Shown: piece by piece, positions 35,085 through 45,506 of the stretch
How the letters are laid out: each line of letters begins with the position of its first letter
Numbering within the stretch: the stretch's first letter is position 1
Source: Ascidia mentula
Lineage: Eukaryota; Chordata; Ascidiacea; Phlebobranchia; Ascidiidae
NCBI GenBank assembly: GCA_947561715.1
Contig: OX387204.1
Coordinates: 19,287,001-19,351,000 of the forward strand
Direction of reading: 5' to 3'
DNA length: 64,000 nt
The notes under the pieces: model-generated
Told to the model about the DNA's origin: nothing
Database searches by the model: none
What the model saw: the letters and a program-made list of their open reading frames with translations, nothing else
Translations under genes and position numbers: made by a program

Positions 35085-35314
35085 CACCGGGGCACAAAGT
35101 TTTTTCCAAACTTGATCCACATATAAGCCTATGTAACATAGAAATCTGTGCGAATATTAACGCTACGATTTCGTGTAGTATTTCAACTTAAATATATAAA
35201 CAAAAATAACAGGCGGTTGCCCTGTTCACGCCTAATCATTAAAATTCGCACAGATTTCTGTTTTACACAGACTTATATGTGGGTCAAGTTTGGAAAAAAC
35301 TTTGTGCCCCGGTG
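35085..35314. mobile_element. Palindromic MITE with long inverted repeats and TA target duplication
   Basis: Arms of about 80 bases: left CACCGGGGCACAAAGTTTTT ... CTTGATCCACATATAAG ... AAATCTGTGCGAAT; right is the reverse complement with few differences. TA dinucleotides flank both ends (35083-35084 and 35315-35316), as for Tc1/mariner-type insertion. The arms are separated by only about 65 bases. Non-coding. Lies 225 bases upstream of the AVL9 start codon. Confidence 0.78.
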
Positions 35315-35539
35315 TAGTAGTATTTTCCGTGGTTTTCAGTAAAAAGCAAAGAACTGGATTTTTGGTTTGGGTTTATCGTTTAAGAAGTAAACACCGCGGA
35401 AGTATAAGCTAGTTGAACCTTATTGGTTTAATTGTGGGTGTATGAACTTTTTTTATGTCACACGTTAATAGATTTTGATTGTGTAAAGGTTTTTTGTGGT
35501 TTTTGAAATGTGACTCTAAATTAGGGCGATGGTAATTAA

Positions 35540-37585
35540 ATGTTGTTAAGTATGGAACAGAATCTGAACGACAAAGCGGTTCTGCATGTTGTTGTTGTTG
35601 GCTTCCACCACAAAAAAGGATGTCAGGTTGAATATTCCTACCCACCACTGATTGAAGGAGATGAACACAATTCAACGAATATTCCTGATGAATGGAAATA
35701 TCTGCCCTCGTTAGCATTACCTGATGGAGCTCACAACTATAATGAAGACACTATATATTTCCACCTACCACCGAGAGAAGGATATGAGAGGCAGACAACT
35801 GTGTTTGGAGTGTCATGTTACCGTCAAATTGCAACTGAACTTTTAAAGCGCAAAGATGCGGAAATAACGCGGGGAACTGTACAAAAAAGCGTTGTGGTTT
35901 TGAGCCAAAAGCCTCTGTATGGAATACTGAATGCTAAACTTCACATGATTACACAAGCCTACTTTGAAGAGAAGGATTTTTCCAAGATTGACATTCTCAG
36001 AGAATTGTTTGACCACATTAACTTGTCTATGAGCAGAATTGATGAATCACAAAGATTTCTAGATTTATCCGCAAGGACTTTAGTTGCGAAGTTTAATCAC
36101 CAAATTGTAATGTTGTTTAAGTTAATTCTTCTTGAGAGACGAGTACTTTTTTATACTTCACCTGTGAAGAACCTCGTTGGTGGAATGATGGCTCTTCTAT
36201 CACTGTTTCCCAGTATGATTGATAAGGGTTTGCAGCATTCAACGGAGCCGTACTGCAAATACATTGCACGCCTCAACATCTCTGAAAAGATGGAGGAAGA
36301 TAATGAGTTAAACAATAAAGAAATTGACTTATGTCAAAATGGTGAGGCAGGTGACAAGAAGGATTCAAAAGACATCTCGGAACCTGTTAAAAGTGAACCA
36401 ACTGCTCAAATAAGTGTAGTGAATCTAGATAACAATTTGAACAAGAATGAGGTAAACAATGAATTGGTCATGTCAGAAAACAAGCACAGGATTTTAAGTG
36501 AAACTGGAAGCACTTCAAGTCTTTGGTCAGTCACCTCTGATAAAGCTATGGAAGTTGCACAAAATATTTCAACAGGAATTGAATCACTTACCTCAGTAGT
36601 AAGCACAGCATTCTACAACAGCCATGAGACTGTTGATACAATGGGATGGTCGGGAACACACGACATAGAAGATGACGATGACGCCATGGTTCCTGGATTT
36701 GGAAATGCACGACTTGAGATCAAGACAGATTCTCCTGCCAAAACCTCCAACCCTAATTTACCACAAGAATTAATCATTGAGAGGGGTGAATCTGTTACAA
36801 AGCCGAGATCTTCCACAATGCTAAGCATGTTAAAGATGGACGGTTATTTATCCCCACTTGAATGTGATTCATTTGGATTTCCCTTGTCTGTATTCACACG
36901 AGGTTACATTTGTTTACCATATGTTGCCTTACAACAACACAGTGACCTCATGGATAACCTCGAACGTGGCTATGTCATTGGGGCCACCAACATTCTCTTC
37001 AAGTCCAACCCTAACCTTGCAGATGTTGTGGTTGACCTTGAGGAGTCGACCTTGGAAGTCAGAGATGCAAATCTGAAGCGTTTGATTCACCTCTCAGCTG
37101 CTGATCTCAGGTTCGCACAACATTTGGTTGACAACGTGACGGAAGAATCCAACAGTTTTGAGACAACAGGTTGGGAAGGGGGGAACGAATGGATCCAAGC
37201 ACAATTTCTTGAGTACTTGCTCACTCTGCTTGCGATCTCAACAGAAGTGAATGCTAATCCTAAAGACATGCACGATTTTAATGAATCCTTTATTGCTGCC
37301 TGGAAACAAACTCAAAACTACAAGATTTGGTCGAGTAAAAGTTATCCTTCTTTGTCAAAAATTAAGCCATTGCATCCACACCAAGCTCAGTACTCTGTGA
37401 GCGACATGAGATTGCGGTTGCATCATAATCTGCAAAGTACAGACCGGGGTAGGAAAATTGAAGATGCCATGAGCAGTGCAAACCAAGCAGTGGCGAACAC
37501 TGGAAAGTTTATGGGGTCAGCGTTAGTCTCAGCAAAATCTAGCGTAACTTCCTGGTGGACAAACAGATCAAAAAACTCAACTTAA
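35540..37585 (+). CDS. AVL9: AVL9 homologue, late secretory pathway protein, intronless
   Basis: A single open frame of 681 codons; a second in-frame ATG at 35552 is also possible. The N-terminus is a textbook AVL9 match: VLHVVVVGFHHKKGCQVEYS, YPPLIEGD, EEWKYLPSL-like DEWKYLPSLALPDGAHNY, FHLPPREG, FGVSCYRQI, QKSVVVLSQKPLYG. The second conserved block contains GFPLSVFTRGYICLPYVALQQH, GATNILF, ADLRFAQHLVDNVTEE, GWEGGNEWIQAQF and the terminal QYSVSDMRLRLHH. AVL9 is a DENN-related protein acting in late-Golgi export and cell polarity. Between about residues 250 and 420 lies a low-complexity acidic and Ser-rich insert typical of the family. The gene has no intron, unlike its vertebrate orthologues, which is notable. 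Confidence 0.93.
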   Translation: MLLSMEQNLNDKAVLHVVVVGFHHKKGCQVEYSYPPLIEGDEHNSTNIPDEWKYLPSLALPDGAHNYNEDTIYFHLPPREGYERQTTVFGVSCYRQIATELLKRKDAEITRGTVQKSVVVLSQKPLYGILNAKLHMITQAYFEEKDFSKIDILRELFDHINLSMSRIDESQRFLDLSARTLVAKFNHQIVMLFKLILLERRVLFYTSPVKNLVGGMMALLSLFPSMIDKGLQHSTEPYCKYIARLNISEKMEEDNELNNKEIDLCQNGEAGDKKDSKDISEPVKSEPTAQISVVNLDNNLNKNEVNNELVMSENKHRILSETGSTSSLWSVTSDKAMEVAQNISTGIESLTSVVSTAFYNSHETVDTMGWSGTHDIEDDDDAMVPGFGNARLEIKTDSPAKTSNPNLPQELIIERGESVTKPRSSTMLSMLKMDGYLSPLECDSFGFPLSVFTRGYICLPYVALQQHSDLMDNLERGYVIGATNILFKSNPNLADVVVDLEESTLEVRDANLKRLIHLSAADLRFAQHLVDNVTEESNSFETTGWEGGNEWIQAQFLEYLLTLLAISTEVNANPKDMHDFNESFIAAWKQTQNYKIWSSKSYPSLSKIKPLHPHQAQYSVSDMRLRLHHNLQSTDRGRKIEDAMSSANQAVANTGKFMGSALVSAKSSVTSWWTNRSKNST

Positions 37586-38452
37586 ATATACTGCATACTA
37601 TTTTTATGTATAGTTTAGTTGTATACAGATGCTTGTGCTGTAGGAAATGTAGTGCAATAATATGTTGGTGTACTTTATTGTAGTGGTCATATGTGTATTG
37701 CATGAAATACTGTCTGCATTTTAACTTGGCTCCAAATTGTTTGAAGTTCACTATTTGTAAAACATGTAACAGCAAAAGTTGACTTAAGTCAGTTTGGATA
37801 TAAATGCTTTACTTTTTGTCATCGCTGCATTGGTTATTGCCAAACAGTAAATCTGTTCAGGCTTTTTTTTGACATGCACAAGCAAAACACTTAAGGTACA
37901 TATATGTATGTAAGCAATAAAAACAAGCAATTCACTTAATTATCGATATTTCTCTTATTTCATATAATTATGTAACAATGTGTTTGGAAAACTCTTTCTC
38001 ATGTTAAAAAATTGCTTGCAAACAAGAATTACAATAACATTTAAAATAGGTTAATTTATTTATTTTTTTGAAAGCAATTTAAATACATTTGCTGCTAGCA
38101 CTTTAATCAGTGCCTATTTCTTTTTGGACCGAATACGTTCTTGTAAGTTTTCTCTGCCACTCTCAGTTATTCCTGTCTCTGCTCCACTGTTGTTTTCTTT
38201 TCCCGCAGTTTGTTTTTCATCTTTTATGAAAATAATTGAAGCAAATTTGTGTTGGAAACTTAATGTTTAGTGCTAGTTGCTGTAATTTGGCAATAAATCT
38301 TTAAGCTTGGTAACATGTGGTTTTGTCATGATAACAAATGAATACATGTATTGAGTTCACATACATGATAGTAATTACATTTCAAACAGGAAATAATGTT
38401 TATTTCACTTGGAAGTTTGACTTTCTTCTGTTGTTTTAGGTTATAGGACACA
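37586..38452. other. Intergenic between AVL9 and focadhesin
   Basis: AVL9 3' UTR and the upstream region of focadhesin. A CTTCTGTTGTTTTAG sequence ends 14 bases before the focadhesin ATG and looks like an acceptor for a non-coding 5' exon. On the minus strand, 38114-38212 can be read as a Lys/Glu-rich tail ending ENLQERIRSKKK, but no partner exons are visible. Confidence 0.45.
37916..37921 (+). other. Poly(A) signal of AVL9
   Basis: AATAAA about 330 bases after the AVL9 stop codon. Confidence 0.45.
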
Positions 38453-41400
38453 ATGAATTTGGCAAAACACAAAACAAACTCTGCTTTATCTCAATCTGTC
38501 AACTTAACATTGAGGTCTTGCATCGAATGCTGGTCATCTGAAAAACCACAAGACAGTCTTAACTCTTTGTGGCAAATTCTAGAGACTTCTGATGAAGGTG
38601 TTGTGCAACAATGTGTTTGTGAAGCAATAAAGACCCTTGTGAAATCACAAAAGTTAACCACAGATCTTGTTATGAACAGAATAGTTACATACATTCCATG
38701 TTGCAAAAAGGTGGATTGGCTTGTCCATTTGGTTGCTGACCTTTTGTTTGTGGTGTTGAAAACAAATACAGAAGTTTGTGGGAATTGCAAAATGTTACAA
38801 TATTCATCACATTATAACCTCTGGCAGAAACCTCATCCATTTATTTCAATGATAAATTCATGTCCCAAAAGTTCAATGGTCGTCATTAAAGAGTTCCAAA
38901 GACTTTTGTTTGCTTGTAAAACCATGGCAACTGAAATTTCCTCAAACAACATCCTGCAGTTATTCAAACCTTATGTTCTCTATGTAGTTTGTAACCCCAT
39001 TAATGAAAGTCCAGTTATCTTCCAGACAGCAGCAATGTTCCAATGTTTGCTGAATAATGCTGAGTCAGCATGTGACACAATTTGCAAAGATAAATCGCAC
39101 AACTCAACCCTTTTTCACATTCTACTTCAGTCAGTGTCATTTATGGCCGACACAGATAATAACATGCACCTCTTCCTACAATTATATAGATGGATCACAA
39201 CTAATTCTGTGTCCGGTGGTAATGTGAATTACATACCACATTCCAGACTGTTTTTGATTACTGTGAGTTTGTGTTACAGTGTGATTGAGAAGCCAGAAGC
39301 TGAAACACTTGCACTTGTAATGTTGGAATTACTTAAAACTGCCCCTTCTTTAACTCAACTACCAACATTAAGTCTTTCTTTATCACACCTGCTCAGTCTA
39401 TCTCCTCCTGCAACAGCACTAGTGCTGCTAAAAGTAATAATTGAGTTTGTTCAGTTGTCATCCTGGAAGAATTTTGATGATATCATAAAAGTGGAGAGTT
39501 TGCATTTATTGAAGGTGAGTCTGCTCCAGATGGTTTTCAATAAACATTATGTTGGCTTCACAAACTGCTCAAAACCTCTTGCAAAATGTTTGGAATTGGT
39601 TACCGAAGAAATTGGAAAGTTTCCACCGCTTACAACAGTGGAAAATCATACCATGTTTGATCAATTGGAATCACTTTTACCCAATGATTATTTATCTTGT
39701 GTTCAAGCAACAATGCACCTTTTCTTTAAATGTCACCTACTGCAGATGGTTGAACATCTTATGCCATTTTCTATAGTTCCCCAATTGGCTACAATATTGG
39801 TCTGCTCCAATTTACTGTCAACCAGCAACGCTGATGTTTCGCAAACACTCGATAATTTGGATTTCCTTCTAGAAAGAGGTTGTGAAATTTCAGTAATTGT
39901 CCTTCCATGTTTGCTGAACGTGCTTCGCAATCAACAAAACCCAAATGTAATTCAAAAACTTGTGTATTTTCTTCCCAAATTAGCCGGCCAATCGTCGATG
40001 GGGCCAATAATTCGAACTATTCAGATATTGTCACAACACCAGGCACTCAGAACAGTTGCGACTTATGTCATGTTTAAACTCTGGGAAAAACAAAACAGAT
40101 GCTTCCCATTTTTGCACAGAATGCTCATGGCATCGTCTTTTAGTCATGACAGTCTTTCTAAACTCGAGTCTGCTTCAGTAAACTCTATTATTTTGAGAGA
40201 CGTATGCCGTCTGCAGCCACATAAACATGTTGGTGACATGCTCAAACTTTCAACAGTTTACCTAAAAGAAGGATCACCCATGACTACAAATATTGTTCTG
40301 GATGCAATTTACCATTTATGTGCAAATGAAGCAGTCGATATTATGTCTGTATGGGTAAACATAAGGAAGTATGTTATGGGAATACAAACACCACTAGTGA
40401 TCTGCTCCATATTGAGACTGTTTTCACTGATACCCAAACTTGAGTCGGGTTCTGATGAGTTTTTGCAATTTAAAGAGGAATGTTTGCACTGGATTTGGAA
40501 AAAAGTTGAAAGTGAAAATTTGTTTGTTCGGGGTTCGAGTCTTGTGTCTCTCGCTCATTTCTCCCGAGAGGATTTTAAAGTGAAACACATTCCCGAGGTT
40601 CACAGGCCAGAACTTCCACCACCTGTCGAGGGACAAACTGAGGAAGAATGTGAAAAAATGTTTTTAGAAAAACCAGCAACAGGGGAGAGCCTTGTGAATA
40701 TTGCTCTGTCATCGCGATGCTCAGATGAGCAGACACAATATTTTCTTGCTTCTTTACTCAATGAGGAATTGGACAATTTACCGAGGGACATAAAACACAG
40801 AGCACTTGCAGCAGATAAATCTAAATCAAATCCAGCTGTGTTAAATGCAGTTCCATTGTTTATGTTACGAATGTATGAAAGAAACAAACAACCAAACTTG
40901 AAAGTCAGTTATGCATCAGCTTTACTTATGTGCTATAACCCGCAGTGTGAGATCGATAAAGCTGGAAATCTTGTTTCAAGAAGTTTGGTTGCTCGAGGAA
41001 GAAACTTTACTCAAATACTTCAAGCTCTGCTTTCTGAAGTCACAGTGGATTTGAAACAGTGGAATTCCAGCATGCAGGCCGTCATATCATGGAGGTTGTT
41101 TATTGGGAGATGTTTTAAAGCTTTGGTGGAAAGTAGAAGAACTGAACTTAATCTTCAACTGAAACAGAAAAGTTGCCAAGAAGATGATGATGTTGAACAC
41201 AAACTTGCAACCTGTGAGCTTTCATGCAGAGACAAACTCACTGATATTCTGAAGACTGCATCGAAAGGGTCGCCCAGTATGCAAGGAAATGCAATTTATG
41301 CTTTGGCAGGGTTAATCCACACTGTAAAGACTTTCAAACTTGAATCAGAAGAAGATCACAAGACTGTAAACACAGAATCTGGATTTCTAAATAATGATCA

Positions 41401-43908
41401 TTGGACAGTTATGGCTGCCAACACCATACTTAGCATCGCAGATTCAAGCTACATTTCCAAGGGTAGAATATTCAGTTGGTGTCAGTACAGGTCAGTATCA
41501 GGGGTTGGGGAGCTGACCACATCACAACTTGGAAAGTCTTGTGCAGTTTATTCCCTCCACACACTTGTGCCTTTACTACTTCCCAAGTACACGTCAATTG
41601 TTGTTTCAATACTTTCCATGTTACAGAAACATCACACAGAACTTTTTAGTATGGATGCAGACTTGAACCTAACCCTTAACCTTGCACTGGGAATTTCCTT
41701 TGGTCAAGTTTTAAGTGAAGTTTTCCAAATTGAAGCTGGGAGGGCAGATTGTGAAGAACTTAATACGAAAGCAAGGGAGTGTTGCAAAACTTTGTCACAA
41801 ACATTTCACCAGATAACGAAATTGGTGGAGGATGGAGATTGTGAGTTTGATAGTGTCGGACACACTGGGATGGTTGTGGGTTTGGGATGTTTCTACTCAA
41901 GTTCACTTGTTTCAGTGGAAAGTGCTTTAAATGCTGAAGCACGCCATGGGTTAAACTTCCTGGAAAAACTACTTGAATCATCAGAGGACAGTTCACTCTC
42001 TTTTGTACATGCCTTGTGCACTTCAATATCCTGGGTTGCCATAACGGGCCTTCAGGCAAAGGTTATTAATGTCGATCACGCTAACAGACTTCTCACACAA
42101 GTACAACAGAGATGGAAAGAAAACCAGAGCAATGTTGGTTTATCCAAAGTGCTCAGCTTGTTGTCACATTGCATGGCTAGTGAAGAGATAGATGAAGCAA
42201 AACAACTTCATGAGGAATTATACAACAAGTGGCTTGCAGTAGTTGGAAAAGAAAGAGCTCCAACAAGACAGAAATTAGCTGCCATGCACGGCCTTGCTGG
42301 GCTTATTGGCTGTGGAACTCTGATGGTTAAAGCGGATAAAAGTTACAGTTTAAACAAACTTTCACAAGTTGTAAAGGTTTTGCAAGACTTGGTAAAAAAC
42401 GGCAAGGATGTTGGAGTCACTGGAAATGCAATTCTTCTGTTGGGTGGGATTTATTTGTCGTCTCAAACTGTCAAAAAATCATCAGGGACTTTCCCAACTT
42501 CCTTTAGTTATTTGCCAGAATCTAGTGTTTTAAAACCTTTGTTTAACTTTCTACTAAATGAAAAGAAATGCAGCAGCAATTTACAAGTGGTGTTGGCTTC
42601 ATTTGTTGAGATGTCTGGGCATTCCTCTGCTTATCCGCCAGTCAACTGGAGTCCATGCTTTTCTGATATGCTGGGGATGAATGAGGTTTGTCAAAAAGCT
42701 TGTCTTCAGATTTGTTCAAGCGGCTTTACTGAAAATTCGAGTCTTGCAAATACTTTAACATCGTGGTCACAGGTTACTTCCATAGAAAGGCTTGGGATTC
42801 CTTCTCAGTGTCACATCTACAGACACCTTCCTAATGTTGTAAAGTACCTTCCAGAAGCAAAACTGGCAATGTTGCTAAAAACTTACTCAACAAAAGCTTT
42901 AGATTCCTCTCTATGTGATGATGTACTGAAAGGTCTTGCTGCGTCACTGCATGTTAAGGACCTTCCTTCAGAAACAACAAGACTTCTACAAGATTGTGTC
43001 AAGGATTTGTATTCAGTACTTCCATTGGTAGATGATAAAATTGTGGAATTTGAATCATGGAATTTATTATCAGAATGTGTTGGGGAATGTTCCAACTGTG
43101 AGATGCTGATATCAGTTGACCAAACTTATCATGATGAAATGATTATTGTGAAGTCTCTGTTTGTGAAATTAAGTTTAATTAATAGTGAGATAAAAACAAT
43201 TGACTGGGTTTTTACGACATTACTCAAGTGTTCCTCAATGAAAGAAGAAACAAATAAAAAACTAGCATTGTGGGTATTATTCAGTCTTTCCAAAAATTGG
43301 AAATCATCAACGAATGGAAATTTGAGTGAAGCAAAATGTATTGAAGGGTTACAGGAATACCTGGGAATCCTAAACAGCCTTGAAGTTGTCAACCTTGAAT
43401 TCATGGTGAAGGCACTAGCTGTGATGGTTTTGTCACTTTGCAAACAACCAATAGATGCTGGTAAGTAAGGTGACATTTTGTGGCATTTACTTATTTTTGA
43501 CAAATATTGTTTTACAAAAACCATTGCTTGAGAATATATATTTTTTATTCATTTAAAAACTGTTGTGCAGTGTGTTTGCTGTAGTAGTTTGGTGAATAGT
43601 AATATATTAAACTGTTTTGTGCAGATCCATTAGATCAAAGTTTGCAACATGATGCAATGCCAAACTTTCTATGGGAGAACATCCTGACACTGCTTTCTCC
43701 TTCAACTTCACTTCTGTTGTCGACATCTCCCTGGAAGGAAAAACTCACTGGGGTCGTGATAGACTGGCTCCTCAAGGTTACGACCTTGAACATAAAATCT
43801 GCAACTAGGCGTTGCCTTGCTCATGCATTGCTGGGTCTCAGGAACAGCAAGTATTATGCCAGAACTATGGTTTGGACAACCGCCGTTTCAAACTTGTTCC
43901 ATTTATAA
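38453..43908 (+). CDS. FOCAD: Focadhesin
   Basis: Two exons, 38453-43460 (5008 bases) and 43625-43908, giving 1763 residues; human focadhesin has about 1800. The N-terminus (SLNSLWQILETSDEGVVQQ, CEAIKTLV, PCCKKVDWLVHLVADLL) and the whole length follow the focadhesin pattern of HEAT-like helical repeats, with the DUF3730-type middle and the conserved C-terminal third (GLAGLIGCGTL, NAILLLGGIYLSSQTV, SYLPESSVL). The tail exon ends in HALLGLRNSKYYARTM. Focadhesin is a focal-adhesion protein linked to vinculin and, in recent work, to SKI-complex stability. No membrane segment or signal peptide is seen. The only intron lies near the 3' end; the vertebrate gene has dozens. Convergent with STN1, with 117 bases between stop codons. 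Confidence 0.92.
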
Positions 43909-43970
43909 TTTCCAACACAACGTTTCATAGAAATTTTAAAACGGTGATACCAGGATAGAAATCAAACAAT

Positions 43971-43976
43971 AATAAA
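43971..43976 (+). other. Poly(A) signal of focadhesin
   Basis: AATAAA 63 bases after the focadhesin stop, inside the 117-base gap to the convergent STN1 stop codon, so the 3' UTRs probably overlap. Confidence 0.6.
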
Positions 43977-44025
43977 AGAAAGCAAAAAGTCTTTACGCGA
44001 TAAGTAAAACAAGCAAACTACACAA

Positions 44026-45111
44026 TTATAATGATTTCCTGTGTTTTATCAAGTACTCCATTGCAACTTGCATGACATGTGGTGCATATTGGCTGGCTTT
44101 GATAAACCTGAATTCTGGTGAATTTAACTTACTTAAAACTTGAAAACTTTTCACTGTAGTTTGTGATTTTTTGAGTTCTTTAACTGCTTGCTCCACAGCC
44201 AGTAGCAATTTTGCACACTTGTTTGTAATAAAATAAGTTGCATCCATTTGTTCATTCTTAGTGATTGCTTCATGCAGATAGCACTTCTGTTTGAACAGAT
44301 TACCTTGTGTAATGTGGAAGTGTAAAGCTCCACACAATGACCTTGTCCCAATCTGGTTTCTTAAATGTTGGTTGAGGGCAGTTTTGTTTGCATCAAACTT
44401 TGGTTTTATTTCCCTGCAACTTTCAGTAATGATGAGTTGGATTTGAGAATCTTCCAGCAACTCAAAACCACGAAATCTTTCAGGAAATGTTGAGGTTTCG
44501 CTAAATAAAAATTCTTCGAGCAAAAGTTGAAGTTTTGGTCGTAGGAAATGTTCAGCTTCACGCACCAGCAGAGCTTTTATTGCAGCTTTCATTTTTTTGT
44601 CCACATTAAAGTTTTTGTCGTAAAATAATTCATACAATTTAGCTTGACTCTGTATGTGCTCCAACCATATGTTGTCTGATTGATTTCTATCCTCCAATAC
44701 TTCCCACTTACAGTTTGTGATGTAAATGCTTTCACTCCAAAGACCTCGCTTCAAAGCTCCAACAATGTGAACCAAGTTACCCAAGTTTACTTTTGAAGGG
44801 TTTCCGAATCTTTGATGCAAAGTTTGTGACAGATCAGTTTCAACAGAACAATCAACTCCTTCATAAATTGGAAGGAAGCAACTCACTGCTCCCGTGCCGT
44901 CGTCAACAATGCATTGGAGAGCATCTTCCTTTCGCTTCACTTCCGTTATCACTCCAACCACATCAACACGTGTAACTGGGTGACCATTGTGGGAAAACAG
45001 CACCTTGCTCTGCAATACTGATTCCAGTTTAGCGACGTGGCACAGAAACAACTTGACTGGAGTGTTAAACAGAGGATCCAGACCCACGCACTGAACCGAA
45101 AGCTCAGCCAT
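44026..45111 (-). CDS. STN1: CST complex subunit STN1, intronless
   Basis: A single frame of 361 residues from the ATG at 45111; the frame is open further upstream but has no ATG. Human STN1 has 368. The N-terminal OB fold shows GLDPLFNTPVKLFLCHV, FSHNGHPVTRVDVVGVI and DDGTGAVSCF, which align with the human GLDPVF, YNGHPIKQVDVLG and DDSTGVINC segments. The C-terminal part (about 190-361) is predominantly helical and should hold the two winged-helix domains. STN1 works with CTC1 and TEN1 in telomere C-strand fill-in and with DNA polymerase alpha-primase in the nucleus. Head-to-head with VPS35L over 395 bases and convergent with FOCAD. Confidence 0.9.
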   Translation of the reverse strand: MAELSVQCVGLDPLFNTPVKLFLCHVAKLESVLQSKVLFSHNGHPVTRVDVVGVITEVKRKEDALQCIVDDGTGAVSCFLPIYEGVDCSVETDLSQTLHQRFGNPSKVNLGNLVHIVGALKRGLWSESIYITNCKWEVLEDRNQSDNIWLEHIQSQAKLYELFYDKNFNVDKKMKAAIKALLVREAEHFLRPKLQLLLEEFLFSETSTFPERFRGFELLEDSQIQLIITESCREIKPKFDANKTALNQHLRNQIGTRSLCGALHFHITQGNLFKQKCYLHEAITKNEQMDATYFITNKCAKLLLAVEQAVKELKKSQTTVKSFQVLSKLNSPEFRFIKASQYAPHVMQVAMEYLIKHRKSL

Positions 45112-45506
45112 AACTAAAATTTTTAAAAAAATAGTAAAGTGCTCTTCATCGTCATAATAAAAGCCCAAATTTAGCTTTAACTACAACCACAATCCTATGT
45201 AACATGACATACGAACATAGCGATTGTGAAAAGTGACGTTTCGTATCTTCAAGATATTAAAAACTTTTTCTTCCGGGAAATACCCATTGGTGGGTGGTAA
45301 ATGTAGCGTTTTGTTGCAAGTTGATGATGTTTGTGCGTGGATCTGATTTTTTTAGACTGGTTTTGTGTTATGGTTGATGAATGTTCTGATTTTTTGTATT
45401 GATTAACTTTTATTTTGATTTACGAAACCTCTTTATTAAAGCAGTGTGTTTGCAGATATTGAATAAATCAGATTGATTTGTACAAGGTGAATAGGAAGTT
45501 GCAAGA
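45112..45506. promoter_or_regulatory. Shared upstream region of STN1 (-) and VPS35L (+), likely bidirectional promoter
   Basis: Only 395 bases separate the two divergent start codons. No TATA box is evident on either side. The assignment rests on geometry alone. Confidence 0.5.

Larger units (their letters stand above)
33501..35539. other. Intergenic 2 kb between nucleotidyltransferase-TPR gene B and AVL9
   Basis: Divergent upstream regions of gene B and AVL9. It holds a palindromic TA-flanked element (35085-35314) and a possible minus-strand terminal exon (34129-34233). An open plus-strand frame at 34780-34989 has no recognisable content. Confidence 0.45.

Noticed and set aside
38114-38228. 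Lys/Glu-rich minus-strand frame ending ENLQERIRSKKK
   Set aside because: Only about 35 codons, a poor acceptor, and any upstream exon would have to lie within focadhesin; kept only as a remark.
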